Numbered from the stretch's first letter, positions 39,107 to 49,079 are shown. The stretch is 64,000 bases of DNA from M3007 sp964484205 (GCA_964484205.1 CAZAEZ010000008.1:1-64000); one strand, 5' to 3'. Made by a program: numbers and translations. Notes: a model not told the origin generated them from the letters alone.

Positions 39107-40450
39107 TTACTGCAGCTGCTCCAGCAACGTCCCGCTTAAACGCAGCAATTCAATTTCCCGAAGTTTCGCCTCGTACTGCGCCTCGAGCAACCGGGTTTCG
39201 GCGTTCACCACGTTGAGCTGAATGACCCGGAACTCCACGTTGGTCAGCGCACCCAATTCGTATTGCCCGCGGGCAATATCCAGTGCCAATGCAGCAGCAC
39301 GCATATTTTCCGATTCCAGGGCTGCCTGCCGCACCCGGCTTTGCCGGCGCAGGTGCGCGATCCGGATCGATTCTTCGAGCTGCTTGTCGAGGTCCTGCGT
39401 GCGCAGTTTTTCCGTTTCCAGCTCGATTTGCGCATTCTGGTGCGCGATCCGGTTTTGGCGACCCGAGAACAGGTTGAACCGCACCCGCAGGCCGTATTCC
39501 GGGCCGAACGTCCGGCTCGATTGCAGAAAGCCGACTTCATTCGACTGCCGGCCAAAATCATAATTACCGTATATCTCCACCCGCGGATAAAGCGCGCCTT
39601 TGGCAATTTTTATATCGCCGACCGCCACCAGTTCGGCCAGCTGCTGCCGGTCGAGCGCCGCGTTTTTGGCGCGCGCATTTTCCAGCAACTCCGACAAATT
39701 CAAATCGCCGGCCAGCCGGATGCTGTCCACCGGTTGGATCGCCGCGGTCAGCTCGCGGTTGATGATCCGGTTGATCGACACGGCAATTTCCTGCACCCGG
39801 GCCTCCTGGTTGAGTACCAGGGCGCTGTCGGTGTTCAGATCAACGCGGGCCAGCTGGACGTTTAGCAGGTTCGACGTACCGATTTCCAGGGCTTTTTCTT
39901 CAAATTCCAGTCGTACCCGCGATACATCGAGCGATTTCCGGTAGGCCTCAAGCAGCTGGCTTTGCTGTTTCAACTGGTAATACGCCGTGGCAAGGTCTGC
40001 TACGGTTTGTTCGATAAAAAACCGCGTGTCGGCCTCGCTCAGCGATTGCAGTTTTTCAAATTGCTCTTTTCGCGCAAACATGGCCATGCCATCGAATACG
40101 ATCCAGTTCACCTCCAGCGAAGCCGTGGTGGCATTGCTGTGGGCATTGTTGCGCTCCTGCGAATCGCCGGTAAAAAATTCCTGGCGCGAATTGCTGATCG
40201 AGCGACGGTGTTCGCCGACCAACCCTACGGTGGGGAACATGCCCGCATTGCCCCGGGTATTGCGGTTTTCGGCCGTGCGGGCAATGTTTTGGAAAATCCG
40301 GATCTGATAATTTTGCTCCAGGGCCTGCGCGATCAGATCGCTGAGGCTGAGGTCAGTTTGCGCATGGCCCGGCGCCGGCATGCCGAATGCCGTCAAAATT
40401 GCTATGAAAAACAAGGTTGAAAAACGGGATACAGGCACGGGATCAAGCAT
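39107..40450 (-). CDS. TolC-family outer-membrane efflux protein
   Basis: This is the outer-membrane exit duct of the tripartite pump encoded by the three preceding genes. At 447 aa it has the usual length for the OEP family. A signal peptide ends near APGHAQ. The mature part starts with LSLSDLIAQALEQNYQIRIF, the classic opening of the family, and then consists of long alpha-helical heptad regions (for example ATAYYQLKQQSQLLEAYRKS, ALEIGTSNLLNVQLARVDLN) repeated in the two halves, as in TolC. The start codon overlaps the end of the RND gene (ATGCTTGA), indicating translational coupling. The substrate is unknown. Confidence 0.93.
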   Translation of the reverse strand: MLDPVPVSRFSTLFFIAILTAFGMPAPGHAQTDLSLSDLIAQALEQNYQIRIFQNIARTAENRNTRGNAGMFPTVGLVGEHRRSISNSRQEFFTGDSQERNNAHSNATTASLEVNWIVFDGMAMFARKEQFEKLQSLSEADTRFFIEQTVADLATAYYQLKQQSQLLEAYRKSLDVSRVRLEFEEKALEIGTSNLLNVQLARVDLNTDSALVLNQEARVQEIAVSINRIINRELTAAIQPVDSIRLAGDLNLSELLENARAKNAALDRQQLAELVAVGDIKIAKGALYPRVEIYGNYDFGRQSNEVGFLQSSRTFGPEYGLRVRFNLFSGRQNRIAHQNAQIELETEKLRTQDLDKQLEESIRIAHLRRQSRVRQAALESENMRAAALALDIARGQYELGALTNVEFRVIQLNVVNAETRLLEAQYEAKLREIELLRLSGTLLEQLQ

Positions 40451-43400
40451 CGGTCAGTAATTTTTCTTCTACCAGTTTTTTCTCTTTTTTACTGGTAATA
40501 ATGGTGTACAACACAGGGATAACATACAGGGTAAGCCCCAGCGAAAAAACCAGCCCGCCGATAATGGCCACCCCCATGGGGATGCGGCTGGTAGAGGCGC
40601 CGCCCAGGGCCAGGGCGATGGGCAGGGCGCCCAGAACCGTGGCCAGACTCGTCATCAGAATCGGGCGAAAACGCTGGGCTGCGGCATCCACCGCCGCCGC
40701 CGCAATGCTCAGCCCCTGCTCGCGCCGCTGGTTGGCAAATTCGACGATCAAAATGCCGTTTTTGGTCACAATGCCGACCAGCACGATCATCCCGATCTCG
40801 CTGAAAATATTGAGCGTATGCCCCAGCAGCCAAAGCGCGAGTATGGCGCCGCCAATGGCCAGCGGCACCGTAAGCATGATCGTGAAGGGGTCGCGAAAAC
40901 TCTCGAACTGCGCCGAAAGAGCCAGGTAAACCAACACCAGTGCCAGCAAAAAGGCAAACATCAGATTGCCGGAGCTTTCGCTGAATTCCTTGGACACGCC
41001 GGCCAGGCTGGTCGAGTAGGTATCATCAAGCACCTCGTCGGCAATAGACCGCATAGCCTCAATGCCTTCCCCAATGGTCACACCCGGGCTCGGTGAGGCC
41101 GAAAACGTGGCTGATGCCCAACGGTCGTAGCGGTACAGCTGCGGCGGACTGCTTTCAAAGGAGCTGTGCACCAGGTTGTCCAACTGGACCGGTTCACCGG
41201 CCTCGTTGCGTACGGTGATGCCCTTGAGGTCCGTCGGCTCGTCGCGGGCCGAGCGGATGGCCTCGCCGATGACGAAGTACTGTTTCCCGTCCTTGATGAA
41301 ATAGCCGAAGCGCTGCTCGCCAAACAGCAGCTGGAGGGTCTGGGCAATATCGCGCACTTCCACACCCATTTCCCGCGCCTTGGCGCGGTCGATCTCGATG
41401 CGGAGTTCGGGTTTGTTAAATTTTAAATCGAGGTCCACAGCCTCGAAAGCGGGATTTGCATTGGCCTTTGCCAAAAAATCGGGAATGATCTTTTCCAGCT
41501 TGTCAAGCGTAGGCGCCTGCACCACAAATTGCACCGGCAAGCCCCGCAACCCGCCGCCGACCTGAATGGTTTGTTCCTGAATGACAAAGGCGCGCGCAAA
41601 ATTGTACTGGCGCAATTTGGCGCTCAACTCGCCGGCAAGTTGCATCTGGCTTTTTTGCCGTTCGGCAACCGGGAGCAATGTCAGCCGTACAAAACCGCTG
41701 TTGATGCTGCTGGAGGAGCCAAAACCCGGCGCAGTTACCGAGAGCAACGACTCTTTTTCGGGCAGGGTATCGGTAAGTGCCACGAGTTCTTTGATGTAGT
41801 CGTCCATCATTTCATAGGAAGTACCTTCCGGCGCGGTTGCCATGATGCGGAGCCGGCCTTTGTCTTCCAAAGGCGCCAGTTCCGAGGGCAGCTGGCGGCC
41901 AAAGCCGTAAATCAGTCCCACCGAAAAAGCCAGGATAAGCAGGGCAGCCCATTTGTGCCGCATGAAGCTGCCGAGCGAACGTTCGTAGCCCGCACCCAGG
42001 CTGCGCAACCCGTTTCCGATAAAGCGGCTGACCGCCCCTCTCGGCTCCCGCTTTTTCAAAATGCGTGAACACATCATGGGTGTAAGGCTCAGGCTGACAA
42101 ACGCTGAGATGATCACGCTGCCCGCCACTACAATGCCGAATTCGCGAAAAAGCCTTCCGGTAAATCCTTGCAGAAAAACGACGGGCAGGAAAACGGCTAC
42201 CAGGGTGATTGTAGTGGATATGATGGCAAAAAATATTTCGCGCGAGCCGGCAAAGGCCGCCTGGATACGGTCTTCCCCCTTTTCAACTTTTGAATAAATA
42301 TTTTCCATCACAACGATTGCGTCGTCCACCACAATACCGGTAGCGAGCACGATGCCCAGCAGGGTGAGAATATTGATGGAAAAATCGGCCAGGTACATCA
42401 CGAAGAAGGTGCCGACCAGGGAAATTGGGATGGCAATGATCGGAATGAGCGTGGTGCGCCAGTTTCGCAAGAAAAAGAAAATGACCAGCAGCACCAGTCC
42501 AAAGGCGATAAAGACCGTATTTTCCACTTCTTCGATTGCCTTGCGAATGCTTGAAGTAGCGTCGAGTGCCACACCGAGCCGGATGTCTCCCGGCAGGTCT
42601 TTTTTGATCTGTTCAACCCTCCGGTTCAATTCATCGACGATCTCGATATAGTTCGCGCCCGGCTGCGGCTGAACGGCGACGCCGATCATAGGTACCCCGC
42701 CGTTGCCGCGCAACAGCGTGCGTTCGTTCTGCGGCGCCAACCTGGCCTGCCCGACATCCTTCAGATGAATGAGCGTTCCCTCGCGGTTGGCAATGAGCAG
42801 GTTGTTGAAATCGGCTTCTGTGGTCAGCCGCCCAAAGGTTCGAATCGTCAGTTCGGTGCGGTAGCCTTCGATGCGGCCGCTGGGCAGTTCGACGTTTTGC
42901 GCCAGCAGGGCATTGCGCACATCGAGGGGGGTGAGGCGGAAGGCGGACAGGCGGTCGGGGTCGAGCGTCAGCCGCATGGCGTAGCGCTTCTCGCCCCAAA
43001 TGCGTATACTGCTCACGCCGGGCACGGTTTGCAGGCGCTCTTTGAAAATGTTCAAGCCGATATCGGTGAGCTCGAGCAGGCTGCGTTTTTCACTCTGCAC
43101 GGTGAGGCTGAAAATGGTTTGAGCGTCTGCGTCGCTTTTCTGAACGACGGGCGGGTCGGCATCGGGTGGCAGGTTGCGGACAGCCTGCGATACCTTGTCG
43201 CGGATATCGTTGGCGGCATCGTCCATATCGACCCCCAGGTCAAACTCGACCTGGATGTTGCTACGGCCGTCTGAACTGATCGAGTTGATGGTGCGGATAC
43301 CGGGCACACTGTTAATCTGTTCTTCGAGCGGCTCAGTGATCTGCGACTCGATAATTTCGGCATTGGAACCGGTATAGTTGGTGGAAACGGTGACAACCGG

Positions 43401-43526
43401 AGGATCGACACTCGGGTATTCCCGGATACCGAGGTAGCTGAAGCCGATAGCCCCGAAAAGCAGGATCGCAATGGTCATAACCATTGCCAAAACGGGGCGC
43501 TGAATACTGACGGAGGATAAATTCAT
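40443..43526 (-). CDS. RND-family efflux transporter permease (HAE1/AcrB-like)
   Basis: Inner-membrane proton-driven pump. The ATG at 43526 (MNLSSVSIQRPVLAMVMTIA) is chosen over a TTG ten codons upstream: it matches the family's usual N-terminus and leaves a 4-bp gap to the preceding stop. It then has 1027 aa, normal for the family. It has twelve predicted helices in two repeats. The TM4 motif GIVVDDAIVVMENIYSKVEKG begins near residue 397 and carries the Asp-Asp pair (401-402) that corresponds to the AcrB proton-relay aspartates 407-408. The porter domains lie between TM1-TM2 and TM7-TM8. The second half ends with GIVTKNGILIVEFAN and GVAIIGGLVFSLGLT. The substrate (drugs, bile salts, lipids or metals) cannot be assigned; nothing in the sequence indicates a heavy-metal type. 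Confidence 0.95.
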   Translation of the reverse strand: MNLSSVSIQRPVLAMVMTIAILLFGAIGFSYLGIREYPSVDPPVVTVSTNYTGSNAEIIESQITEPLEEQINSVPGIRTINSISSDGRSNIQVEFDLGVDMDDAANDIRDKVSQAVRNLPPDADPPVVQKSDADAQTIFSLTVQSEKRSLLELTDIGLNIFKERLQTVPGVSSIRIWGEKRYAMRLTLDPDRLSAFRLTPLDVRNALLAQNVELPSGRIEGYRTELTIRTFGRLTTEADFNNLLIANREGTLIHLKDVGQARLAPQNERTLLRGNGGVPMIGVAVQPQPGANYIEIVDELNRRVEQIKKDLPGDIRLGVALDATSSIRKAIEEVENTVFIAFGLVLLVIFFFLRNWRTTLIPIIAIPISLVGTFFVMYLADFSINILTLLGIVLATGIVVDDAIVVMENIYSKVEKGEDRIQAAFAGSREIFFAIISTTITLVAVFLPVVFLQGFTGRLFREFGIVVAGSVIISAFVSLSLTPMMCSRILKKREPRGAVSRFIGNGLRSLGAGYERSLGSFMRHKWAALLILAFSVGLIYGFGRQLPSELAPLEDKGRLRIMATAPEGTSYEMMDDYIKELVALTDTLPEKESLLSVTAPGFGSSSSINSGFVRLTLLPVAERQKSQMQLAGELSAKLRQYNFARAFVIQEQTIQVGGGLRGLPVQFVVQAPTLDKLEKIIPDFLAKANANPAFEAVDLDLKFNKPELRIEIDRAKAREMGVEVRDIAQTLQLLFGEQRFGYFIKDGKQYFVIGEAIRSARDEPTDLKGITVRNEAGEPVQLDNLVHSSFESSPPQLYRYDRWASATFSASPSPGVTIGEGIEAMRSIADEVLDDTYSTSLAGVSKEFSESSGNLMFAFLLALVLVYLALSAQFESFRDPFTIMLTVPLAIGGAILALWLLGHTLNIFSEIGMIVLVGIVTKNGILIVEFANQRREQGLSIAAAAVDAAAQRFRPILMTSLATVLGALPIALALGGASTSRIPMGVAIIGGLVFSLGLTLYVIPVLYTIITSKKEKKLVEEKLLTDA

Positions 43527-43530
43527 GGGC

Positions 43531-44595
43531 CTATTCTTCCATTTGTTCGACAGCAATAAGTTTTCCTGCCTGTACAGGCATACCGTCGCGGGCTTGCAAC
43601 AGCCCGGAGACCATTACGGTATCGCCGGGGTTCAGGCCGCGCTCGATCTGTACATGCCGGGCAAGCCGGATGCCCAGTTGAACCGGGACTTGTTTTATCG
43701 TGCCGTTTTTTATTTGATAAACAATCTGCTCATTCAACTGGGGCACCACCGCCTCTGTCGGGATCAGCAGGGCATTGGGAATGCGTTCCAATTCCAGGTT
43801 TACTTCGGCAAACGCACCGGCAATCAGTTTGCTTTTCGCATTGGGCACCCGGGCACGGATGCGCAAGGCGCGTGTCGATTCGCTGATCACCGGGTCGGCG
43901 GCATACACCGTTGCCTGGTAGGTCCTCGTGTGACCGGCAAGGGTAAACTGAACGGCCTGGCCGTTGCGAATCTGGCTGGCGTAGCGTTCCGGCACATTGA
44001 ATTCGAGTTTGAGCGGGTCAGTTTGCACCAGCTGTGCGACCGGAGTACCGGCAGACAGGTAAGCGCCCACACTTACGTTGCGCAGGCCGACCTGGCCGGA
44101 AAAAGGCGCCCGGATGGCAGCGTAATCAATCCGCACCTCCAGTTCCTGCAAGTCTGCTTTCAGGGTTGCGATCTGCAGGGCCGCATCGTCTACTTCAGCT
44201 TGGCTGATGCCTTTAATCGCGAGCAGTTGTTCTTTTCGCTTCAGATCTTTTTCCGCGGTTTGCAGCTGGGCTTCCAGTTTTTTCTTTTGTGCAAGCCATT
44301 GGCGGTCGTCCAGTTTGACGAGTAGTTGCCCCGACGAAATGCGCTGGCCTTCCTTGAACAAAATTTGACTGACCTGGCCGGCTGTTTGCGCGCTGAGCAT
44401 GGCCGATTCGGCAGCCACCAACGTGCCGTTGACCCGGATCGTGTTGGCTACCGGTTGCGGTGTTGTGACCACAAAATCGGCCTGCATAACCTGGTTGGGG
44501 CTGGCGCCGTTGCCGATCGAATCCGGTTTTTCCGTACATCCGGCTAATGCCAATGCCAGGGATGCGAACAGTATTTGGTTAATTTTTTTCTTCAC
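43531..44595 (-). CDS. RND efflux periplasmic adaptor (membrane-fusion) lipoprotein
   Basis: It links the RND pump to the TolC-like duct. The start is GTG at 44595, 17 bp inside the marR gene. The N-terminus MKKKINQILFASLALALAGC carries a lipobox with Cys20, so it is probably lipid-anchored. The protein then shows the barrel-sandwich (lipoyl-like) halves (AQTAGQVSQILFKEGQRISS and APFSGQVGLRNVSVGAYLSA) flanking an alpha-helical hairpin (KKKLEAQLQTAEKDLKRKEQ). A beta-barrel and membrane-proximal domain complete the usual HlyD/AcrA order. At 354 aa its length is typical. It is followed by the pump gene after 4 bp, so the operon is tightly coupled. Confidence 0.93.
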   Translation of the reverse strand: MKKKINQILFASLALALAGCTEKPDSIGNGASPNQVMQADFVVTTPQPVANTIRVNGTLVAAESAMLSAQTAGQVSQILFKEGQRISSGQLLVKLDDRQWLAQKKKLEAQLQTAEKDLKRKEQLLAIKGISQAEVDDAALQIATLKADLQELEVRIDYAAIRAPFSGQVGLRNVSVGAYLSAGTPVAQLVQTDPLKLEFNVPERYASQIRNGQAVQFTLAGHTRTYQATVYAADPVISESTRALRIRARVPNAKSKLIAGAFAEVNLELERIPNALLIPTEAVVPQLNEQIVYQIKNGTIKQVPVQLGIRLARHVQIERGLNPGDTVMVSGLLQARDGMPVQAGKLIAVEQMEE

Positions 44596-45055
44596 TTCGT
44601 ACGATTTGGATTTTGAATTTGCTTTCTGTTTCGGATTGCAGGCAGTGCTGTATCTTGTTCAACAGTGCCTCAACATTTTCAATGTTCCCGGCCTGCTCCA
44701 GGCAACGCGCATTGATCTCGCGCACGGCGGACTTGATCTCCGGCAACATATCCAGTGCCTTGGGCATCAGCTCAAGGATGTGCGCCCTGCGGTCCTGCGG
44801 GTTGCGCTTGCGCAGGATGCACTGTTCGGCTTCCAGGTAATCCAGCATGCGCACCACCGACGCCTTGTCGATGAGCATTTCGTCTGCCAGTACCGTTTGA
44901 TTCAGATCGCCGTTGTACGATTCTATCACCACCAATGCGTAGTAATACCGATCGATCGGAAGATGGCTCAGCCGTTCCGTAAACGCGCCGGCGTAGGCTT
45001 TTGCAAGGTTGCTGAACACCTTGCCCAATGGGATTTGATGTGTAGGCTCCTGCAA
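44579..45055 (-). CDS. MarR-family transcriptional regulator of the efflux operon
   Basis: A 158-aa winged-helix regulator and first gene of the efflux operon, so probably a local repressor released by a small ligand. The helix-turn-helix lies in LNQTVLADEMLIDKASVVRM, followed by the beta wing CILRKRNPQDRRAHILELMP, with the conserved DxR and R of the family (NPQDRR). The start is probably TTG at 45055: the frame has no ATG before residue 60 or so, and an in-frame TAA blocks extension beyond about 15 codons upstream. It overlaps the adaptor gene by 17 bp. A candidate operator lies 26-46 bp upstream. Confidence 0.9.
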   Translation of the reverse strand: MQEPTHQIPLGKVFSNLAKAYAGAFTERLSHLPIDRYYYALVVIESYNGDLNQTVLADEMLIDKASVVRMLDYLEAEQCILRKRNPQDRRAHILELMPKALDMLPEIKSAVREINARCLEQAGNIENVEALLNKIQHCLQSETESKFKIQIVRSEEKN

Positions 45056-45080
45056 ATTGTTTGGCTTGAAATAGTTGACT

Positions 45081-45101
45081 TTGTAAACTAATTACTTGCA
45101 A
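45081..45101 (-). promoter_or_regulatory. Candidate MarR operator
   Basis: TTGTAAACTAATTACTTGCAA is an imperfect inverted repeat (TTGTAAAC facing CTTGCAA around TAATTA, one base out of register). It lies just ahead of the marR-family start codon. MarR proteins usually bind 16-20-bp palindromes at such positions and repress their own operon. The assignment is from position and symmetry only. Confidence 0.35.
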
Positions 45102-45164
45102 ACAGAAATTTATGATGAATGTTTTTTGATTGATAAAAAACCTCAAATAAAACCTGTCAGGTGT

Positions 45165-45218
45165 AAATTTTAAACAAAAACGGCCACGCGTTCGCGTGGC
45201 CGTTTTTGTTTAAAATTT
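45165..45218 (-). terminator. Perfect 26-bp-stem terminator after the 1281-aa gene
   Basis: A perfect palindrome with 26-bp arms (45165-45190 and 45193-45218) and a 2-nt centre. The core is GGCCACGCG-TT-CGCGTGGCC, flanked by an A-run on one side and a T-run on the other, so it can stop transcription in both directions. It starts 15 bp past the stop codon at 45234. At its distal side lies AACCTGTCAGGT (45151-45162), the tip motif of the other two large hairpins. Confidence 0.85.
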
Positions 45219-45233
45219 ATATCGGAGAGGTGG

Positions 45234-48200
45234 TTACCAAGACGGATTTCCCACCATAATGTCCAGGCTGGTGGAGCCATTCGTCACCTGCACCCAGTAG
45301 CCCTTGGCGTTATCCCGCAATGCCGTTAGCGTGTACATATTGCCGCCGATGGGCATAAGCGGCGTACCGACTGCAAGCGGCACGTTGGGCGCGGAATACA
45401 ACCCGGTCACGGCTTTCATCGTCCAGTTTTGTCCGTCCGGAGCATTGATCTTGATGGTAACTTGCGTGAATTCGCCCGGCGCATTGCAGCTGCAAAAATC
45501 GGGCACGTCGATATTACACGCACCGACCGTGGCATTTACAGTAGCCATAAGCGTGCCGCTACAGGCGCCGCCGACAATTACCACGTTGTAATTGCCATTC
45601 GGATAGGCGCCAAAGCTGATCGGGGCGCCGGTACCCGAAACCGGAGCGCCCAGGTTGGTGCCGCCACTAGTTTGTAATTGATACAAAACACCTACTTCCG
45701 AACCGTTGAGCCCGATGACCGGGCCCGGATCGCCTGCACAATATTGCGGCGAATAAACAATCATGAACGGGCTGAAATCAATTTGTACCGTTTTCGAACA
45801 ACTTGACGTGCAGCCGTCTTTGGTGATCGTGACTGTCACAGTGTAGGTGCCGGATGCGCCGGCCGTTACGTCAATAGATTGTCCGCTGAGACTACCCGGG
45901 ATAGAACCATTGCCGTCGATGCTCCAGGCATAGCTGTCCATGCCGGGCGGTGCGCTGTACTGATTGCCCACCGAATTGGGGCAAACCGCCGCCATGGCAT
46001 CGCTGATGGAACAGACCGGCAAGGGGTGAACGGTTACTTCCTGCGAGCAAGTGCTGGTGCAGCCATTGGCCGTTACCGTCACCGTAAGCGTGTACGTGCC
46101 CGACGCACCGGCATCAACCGACACCGAGGCGCCGGTATTGCTGCCGTCGATGGCGCCATTGCCCTGAATACTCCAGGCGTAAGTGCCTCCGCCGGTGGCC
46201 TGGTAGGCATGCCCGGTGCTGTTGGCGCATACTGTCGTCGGACCGCCGGTGATGTTGCAAGTGGGAGGTACTTTCGCCGTCAGGGTATAGGTATAATCGA
46301 GAAAAATACCTGTATTGTAACTAAGCCGGACGCGTATGGTATAGGTTTCGCCATCGGCGTCGCCGGTGGTGCCAAATCCGCTGGTAATGTTAAACGGATC
46401 GGCAGTGATCGGCATAAAGGTAGGACTGCCGGTAAAGCTGTTTCCCGATACAATGGCGTACTCAAGTCCGGTTGTGCTGCCGTCGACATCCCCCGTCAGG
46501 TCGATGCTGAGACTGCCTTGGGTGGGGTTTGCGCAATCGGGTTGCGTTTCCGAGACGGTGGCCGTTAATACAGCCATACCGAGGCACTCGATAATCACTT
46601 CGCCGCCGGAGTTGTTGGCGCCTGCCGTGTTGATTTGGTTGGCGCCGAGGTTGTAGGAGCCGCCGCCGCCGCCGCCGCCATTACAACCACCGCCGCCGCC
46701 GCCGCTGTACCCGCCGCCGCCGCCACCGGTTGCGCCACTCGCATGGCCACCGCCGCCGGTCATGCCGGTGACGTACCCTTTCCCACCTGTTCCGCCAAGT
46801 GAAATTCCATTAGCGCCGTCGCCGCCATTAACACCGCCTGCGCCACCACAATCCGGCAGGTTTCCTTCGCCATTTATGCCGGTCTGACCGGTGCCGCCCC
46901 AGCAGCCACAAGAAGCAGAACCGCCGCCGCCGCCGGCAACTACCATCGGGTTACCGGCCATCGAAACTGCAGAGCCATTGCCTCCGGAGGCGCCGAGAGC
47001 GCCCACGGCATCTGAACCCGCGGCCCCGGCGACCGCCTGCAAGGTTTGCCCCGACACCAGGATAAACTCGCCAACCATTGTGGCGCCGCCGCCGCCGCCG
47101 CCGCCAATGCGGTTGCCGCCTTTTCCTCCTTTAACGGTTATTTTTACTTTATACGGCCCACCAACGGGTACCGTCCACATGCCGGTGACGTTATTGGCAG
47201 CGCCGGGGGTGGGCGAATTGATATTAAGCACCGTGCCAGAACAGCAATCATCTACCGTAACATTCACCGTGCCGGTATTCACGCAACCTGCGGGGTTAGT
47301 GGTAACGGTGACACTGTAAATATGTGGCCCGGTTGTAGTCGGCATCGCCGTGGTAGAGGGATTGCCATTGGGGTTGGTTATACCCTCACCCGACCATGAA
47401 ACGGTGCTGCTGGCCGCTGCGGATATCGAAAGGTCAAGGATAGCACCAAGGCACACCGGATTGGGGTTAACGGTGATGTTAGCAAGTGGTTTTTCCAGAA
47501 ATATAAACGACTGTTTCGAGCAGCTGCTCGTACAGCCGTTGGCATCAGTGACCGTGACGGAAACCGTGTAATCATTGGGGAAATTCCCGGAAGTTACCGA
47601 AACCGAAGCGCCTGTGGTGGAGCCGGGGATAGAGCCGGCGCCGCTGATGCCCCAGCTGTAGGCACTCATGCCTGCCGGCGCTGTGTACACTATGTTTTCA
47701 GTATTGCTGCAAACGTAATCCGGGCCGGAGATACTGCACGTCGGCTTGGCATTCACCGTCACCGTCCTGGAGCACGAAGAGGTGCAACCATCCAAACTGA
47801 TCGTCACCGTAACGGTGTACGTGCCCGCAGCGCCGGCGTTCACCGATGCCGTTTGGCCGGCGGTTGCGCCGGGTATCAAACCGTTGCCTGCTATGCTCCA
47901 GACATAGGTATCCATGCCTATTGGGGCAGAATACACGTGGCCTGTCGTGCCCGAGCATACCGGGTCGGGACCGGTAATACTGCACTCCGGATCGGTGCAA
48001 CCACCGCCACCCGTGCAGGAAGCGGCGGCAATACAGGCATCGATCGCAGCCGGTGCAGACTCCGCAGGCGGATTAAAGGGCAAAGCCCCGCTGGTTGAAC
48101 CGCCCGCATACCAGGTTGATACCGAACCGGCCTGCCAGCTGCCGCTGCCTTGCTGGATTTCATCGTCGGCGCCCACGCAGATGTCGGAGCCGTTCAAGGT

Positions 48201-49079
48201 GCCGGAATTTTGAAAATTGCCGTTGTTCAGTTTAAAACTTGTGGCGTGGGCAATCATCGTACTCGAACTATTATTCTGGACGTTCCCATTCGCAACGATA
48301 AAGGCGGAATTATACATCTCCATCCTGTTGCTATTGCTCAGGTTGCCGCTGTCGTCTCCTTCGAACACGCCAAAAGCTGAAGCGCTGGCATGGGTGGGGC
48401 CGCGGTCGCCGATTTCAGCAACAACATTTATAAAAACATCCAACCCACCGCCCGCAGCGGTGCCATTGCCGTTACTGCTGAGTTGAAGGTCATGGGTGAT
48501 GTTTAAACAAACGGATTCCAGGTACCGGTAGCCGCCTTCATTTTGAAAATCAGCGCTGGTCGAATTGCCGCCCGAGGAGAAGTAGCCGTTCGCTTCCTCG
48601 TCGCCGATTTCCACTTCACAGTTGGTCATGCAAAGGGAAGTTTGCGGCATGACCGCAATACTGCCGGTCACCGACGTATTGCCGGAGACGCGGAGTACGG
48701 CATCGGTAAAAATCGCGCGCGCCCCGGCGGTTTCCAGTTTGAAATTACCGTTCCGAACCTGCAAGGTCAGGCCATCCACCACGAGGACGGCGCCGGCTGC
48801 TTTCAGCAGCAGGTCGGAATTCTCCACGTTCACGGTTCCTGTACCGGTGATGCGCACTTTCTGGGTAACGTTGTTTGGTGAAACTGCAGGAAGCAGGGTG
48901 GTCCAGTTGACGGTGCCCACTGCCACTACGTCGTGATCAAACATGGCAGGTGGATCACACTGGGTGCCCGGATCAGGCGGCGTTTGCGCGAAAAGCAGGC
49001 TGTTGAAAGATAACAGCAACAGCGTAAATCCGATTTTTTGCAAACTGGAAGGCACTGGAAAATGTAGCACTTTTTTCAT
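45234..49079 (-). CDS. Secreted 1281-aa protein with PKD-like repeats and ALK-type glycine-rich domain
   Basis: A signal peptide ends at LLFAQ near residue 32. Residues about 50-350 are rich in short beta strands (VENSDLLLKAAGAVLVVDG, FKLNNGNFQNSGTLNGSDIC), suggesting a beta-helix or strand-stacked region. Then follow Cys-containing PKD-like units of about 80 aa (CSITGPDPVCSGTTGHVYSA, GTYTVTVTISLDGCTSSC). Next is a glycine-rich domain at about residues 640-840 (GGPYKVKITVKGGKGGNRIG to GGGGSYNLGA), more PKD-like units, and a short C-terminal domain with QNWTMKAVTGLYSAPNVPLA that also occurs in the giant protein. No T9SS sorting domain is recognisable at the end (DIMVGNPSW). It probably acts in surface structure or adhesion; the export route is unclear. 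Confidence 0.88.
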   Translation of the reverse strand: MKKVLHFPVPSSLQKIGFTLLLLSFNSLLFAQTPPDPGTQCDPPAMFDHDVVAVGTVNWTTLLPAVSPNNVTQKVRITGTGTVNVENSDLLLKAAGAVLVVDGLTLQVRNGNFKLETAGARAIFTDAVLRVSGNTSVTGSIAVMPQTSLCMTNCEVEIGDEEANGYFSSGGNSTSADFQNEGGYRYLESVCLNITHDLQLSSNGNGTAAGGGLDVFINVVAEIGDRGPTHASASAFGVFEGDDSGNLSNSNRMEMYNSAFIVANGNVQNNSSSTMIAHATSFKLNNGNFQNSGTLNGSDICVGADDEIQQGSGSWQAGSVSTWYAGGSTSGALPFNPPAESAPAAIDACIAAASCTGGGGCTDPECSITGPDPVCSGTTGHVYSAPIGMDTYVWSIAGNGLIPGATAGQTASVNAGAAGTYTVTVTISLDGCTSSCSRTVTVNAKPTCSISGPDYVCSNTENIVYTAPAGMSAYSWGISGAGSIPGSTTGASVSVTSGNFPNDYTVSVTVTDANGCTSSCSKQSFIFLEKPLANITVNPNPVCLGAILDLSISAAASSTVSWSGEGITNPNGNPSTTAMPTTTGPHIYSVTVTTNPAGCVNTGTVNVTVDDCCSGTVLNINSPTPGAANNVTGMWTVPVGGPYKVKITVKGGKGGNRIGGGGGGGATMVGEFILVSGQTLQAVAGAAGSDAVGALGASGGNGSAVSMAGNPMVVAGGGGGSASCGCWGGTGQTGINGEGNLPDCGGAGGVNGGDGANGISLGGTGGKGYVTGMTGGGGHASGATGGGGGGYSGGGGGGCNGGGGGGGSYNLGANQINTAGANNSGGEVIIECLGMAVLTATVSETQPDCANPTQGSLSIDLTGDVDGSTTGLEYAIVSGNSFTGSPTFMPITADPFNITSGFGTTGDADGETYTIRVRLSYNTGIFLDYTYTLTAKVPPTCNITGGPTTVCANSTGHAYQATGGGTYAWSIQGNGAIDGSNTGASVSVDAGASGTYTLTVTVTANGCTSTCSQEVTVHPLPVCSISDAMAAVCPNSVGNQYSAPPGMDSYAWSIDGNGSIPGSLSGQSIDVTAGASGTYTVTVTITKDGCTSSCSKTVQIDFSPFMIVYSPQYCAGDPGPVIGLNGSEVGVLYQLQTSGGTNLGAPVSGTGAPISFGAYPNGNYNVVIVGGACSGTLMATVNATVGACNIDVPDFCSCNAPGEFTQVTIKINAPDGQNWTMKAVTGLYSAPNVPLAVGTPLMPIGGNMYTLTALRDNAKGYWVQVTNGSTSLDIMVGNPSW

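Noticed and set aside
43527..43556. Longer N-terminus for the RND pump (TTG start at 43556)
   Set aside because: The extra ten residues do not fit the family N-terminus, and the ATG at 43526 follows the preceding stop by 4 bp.
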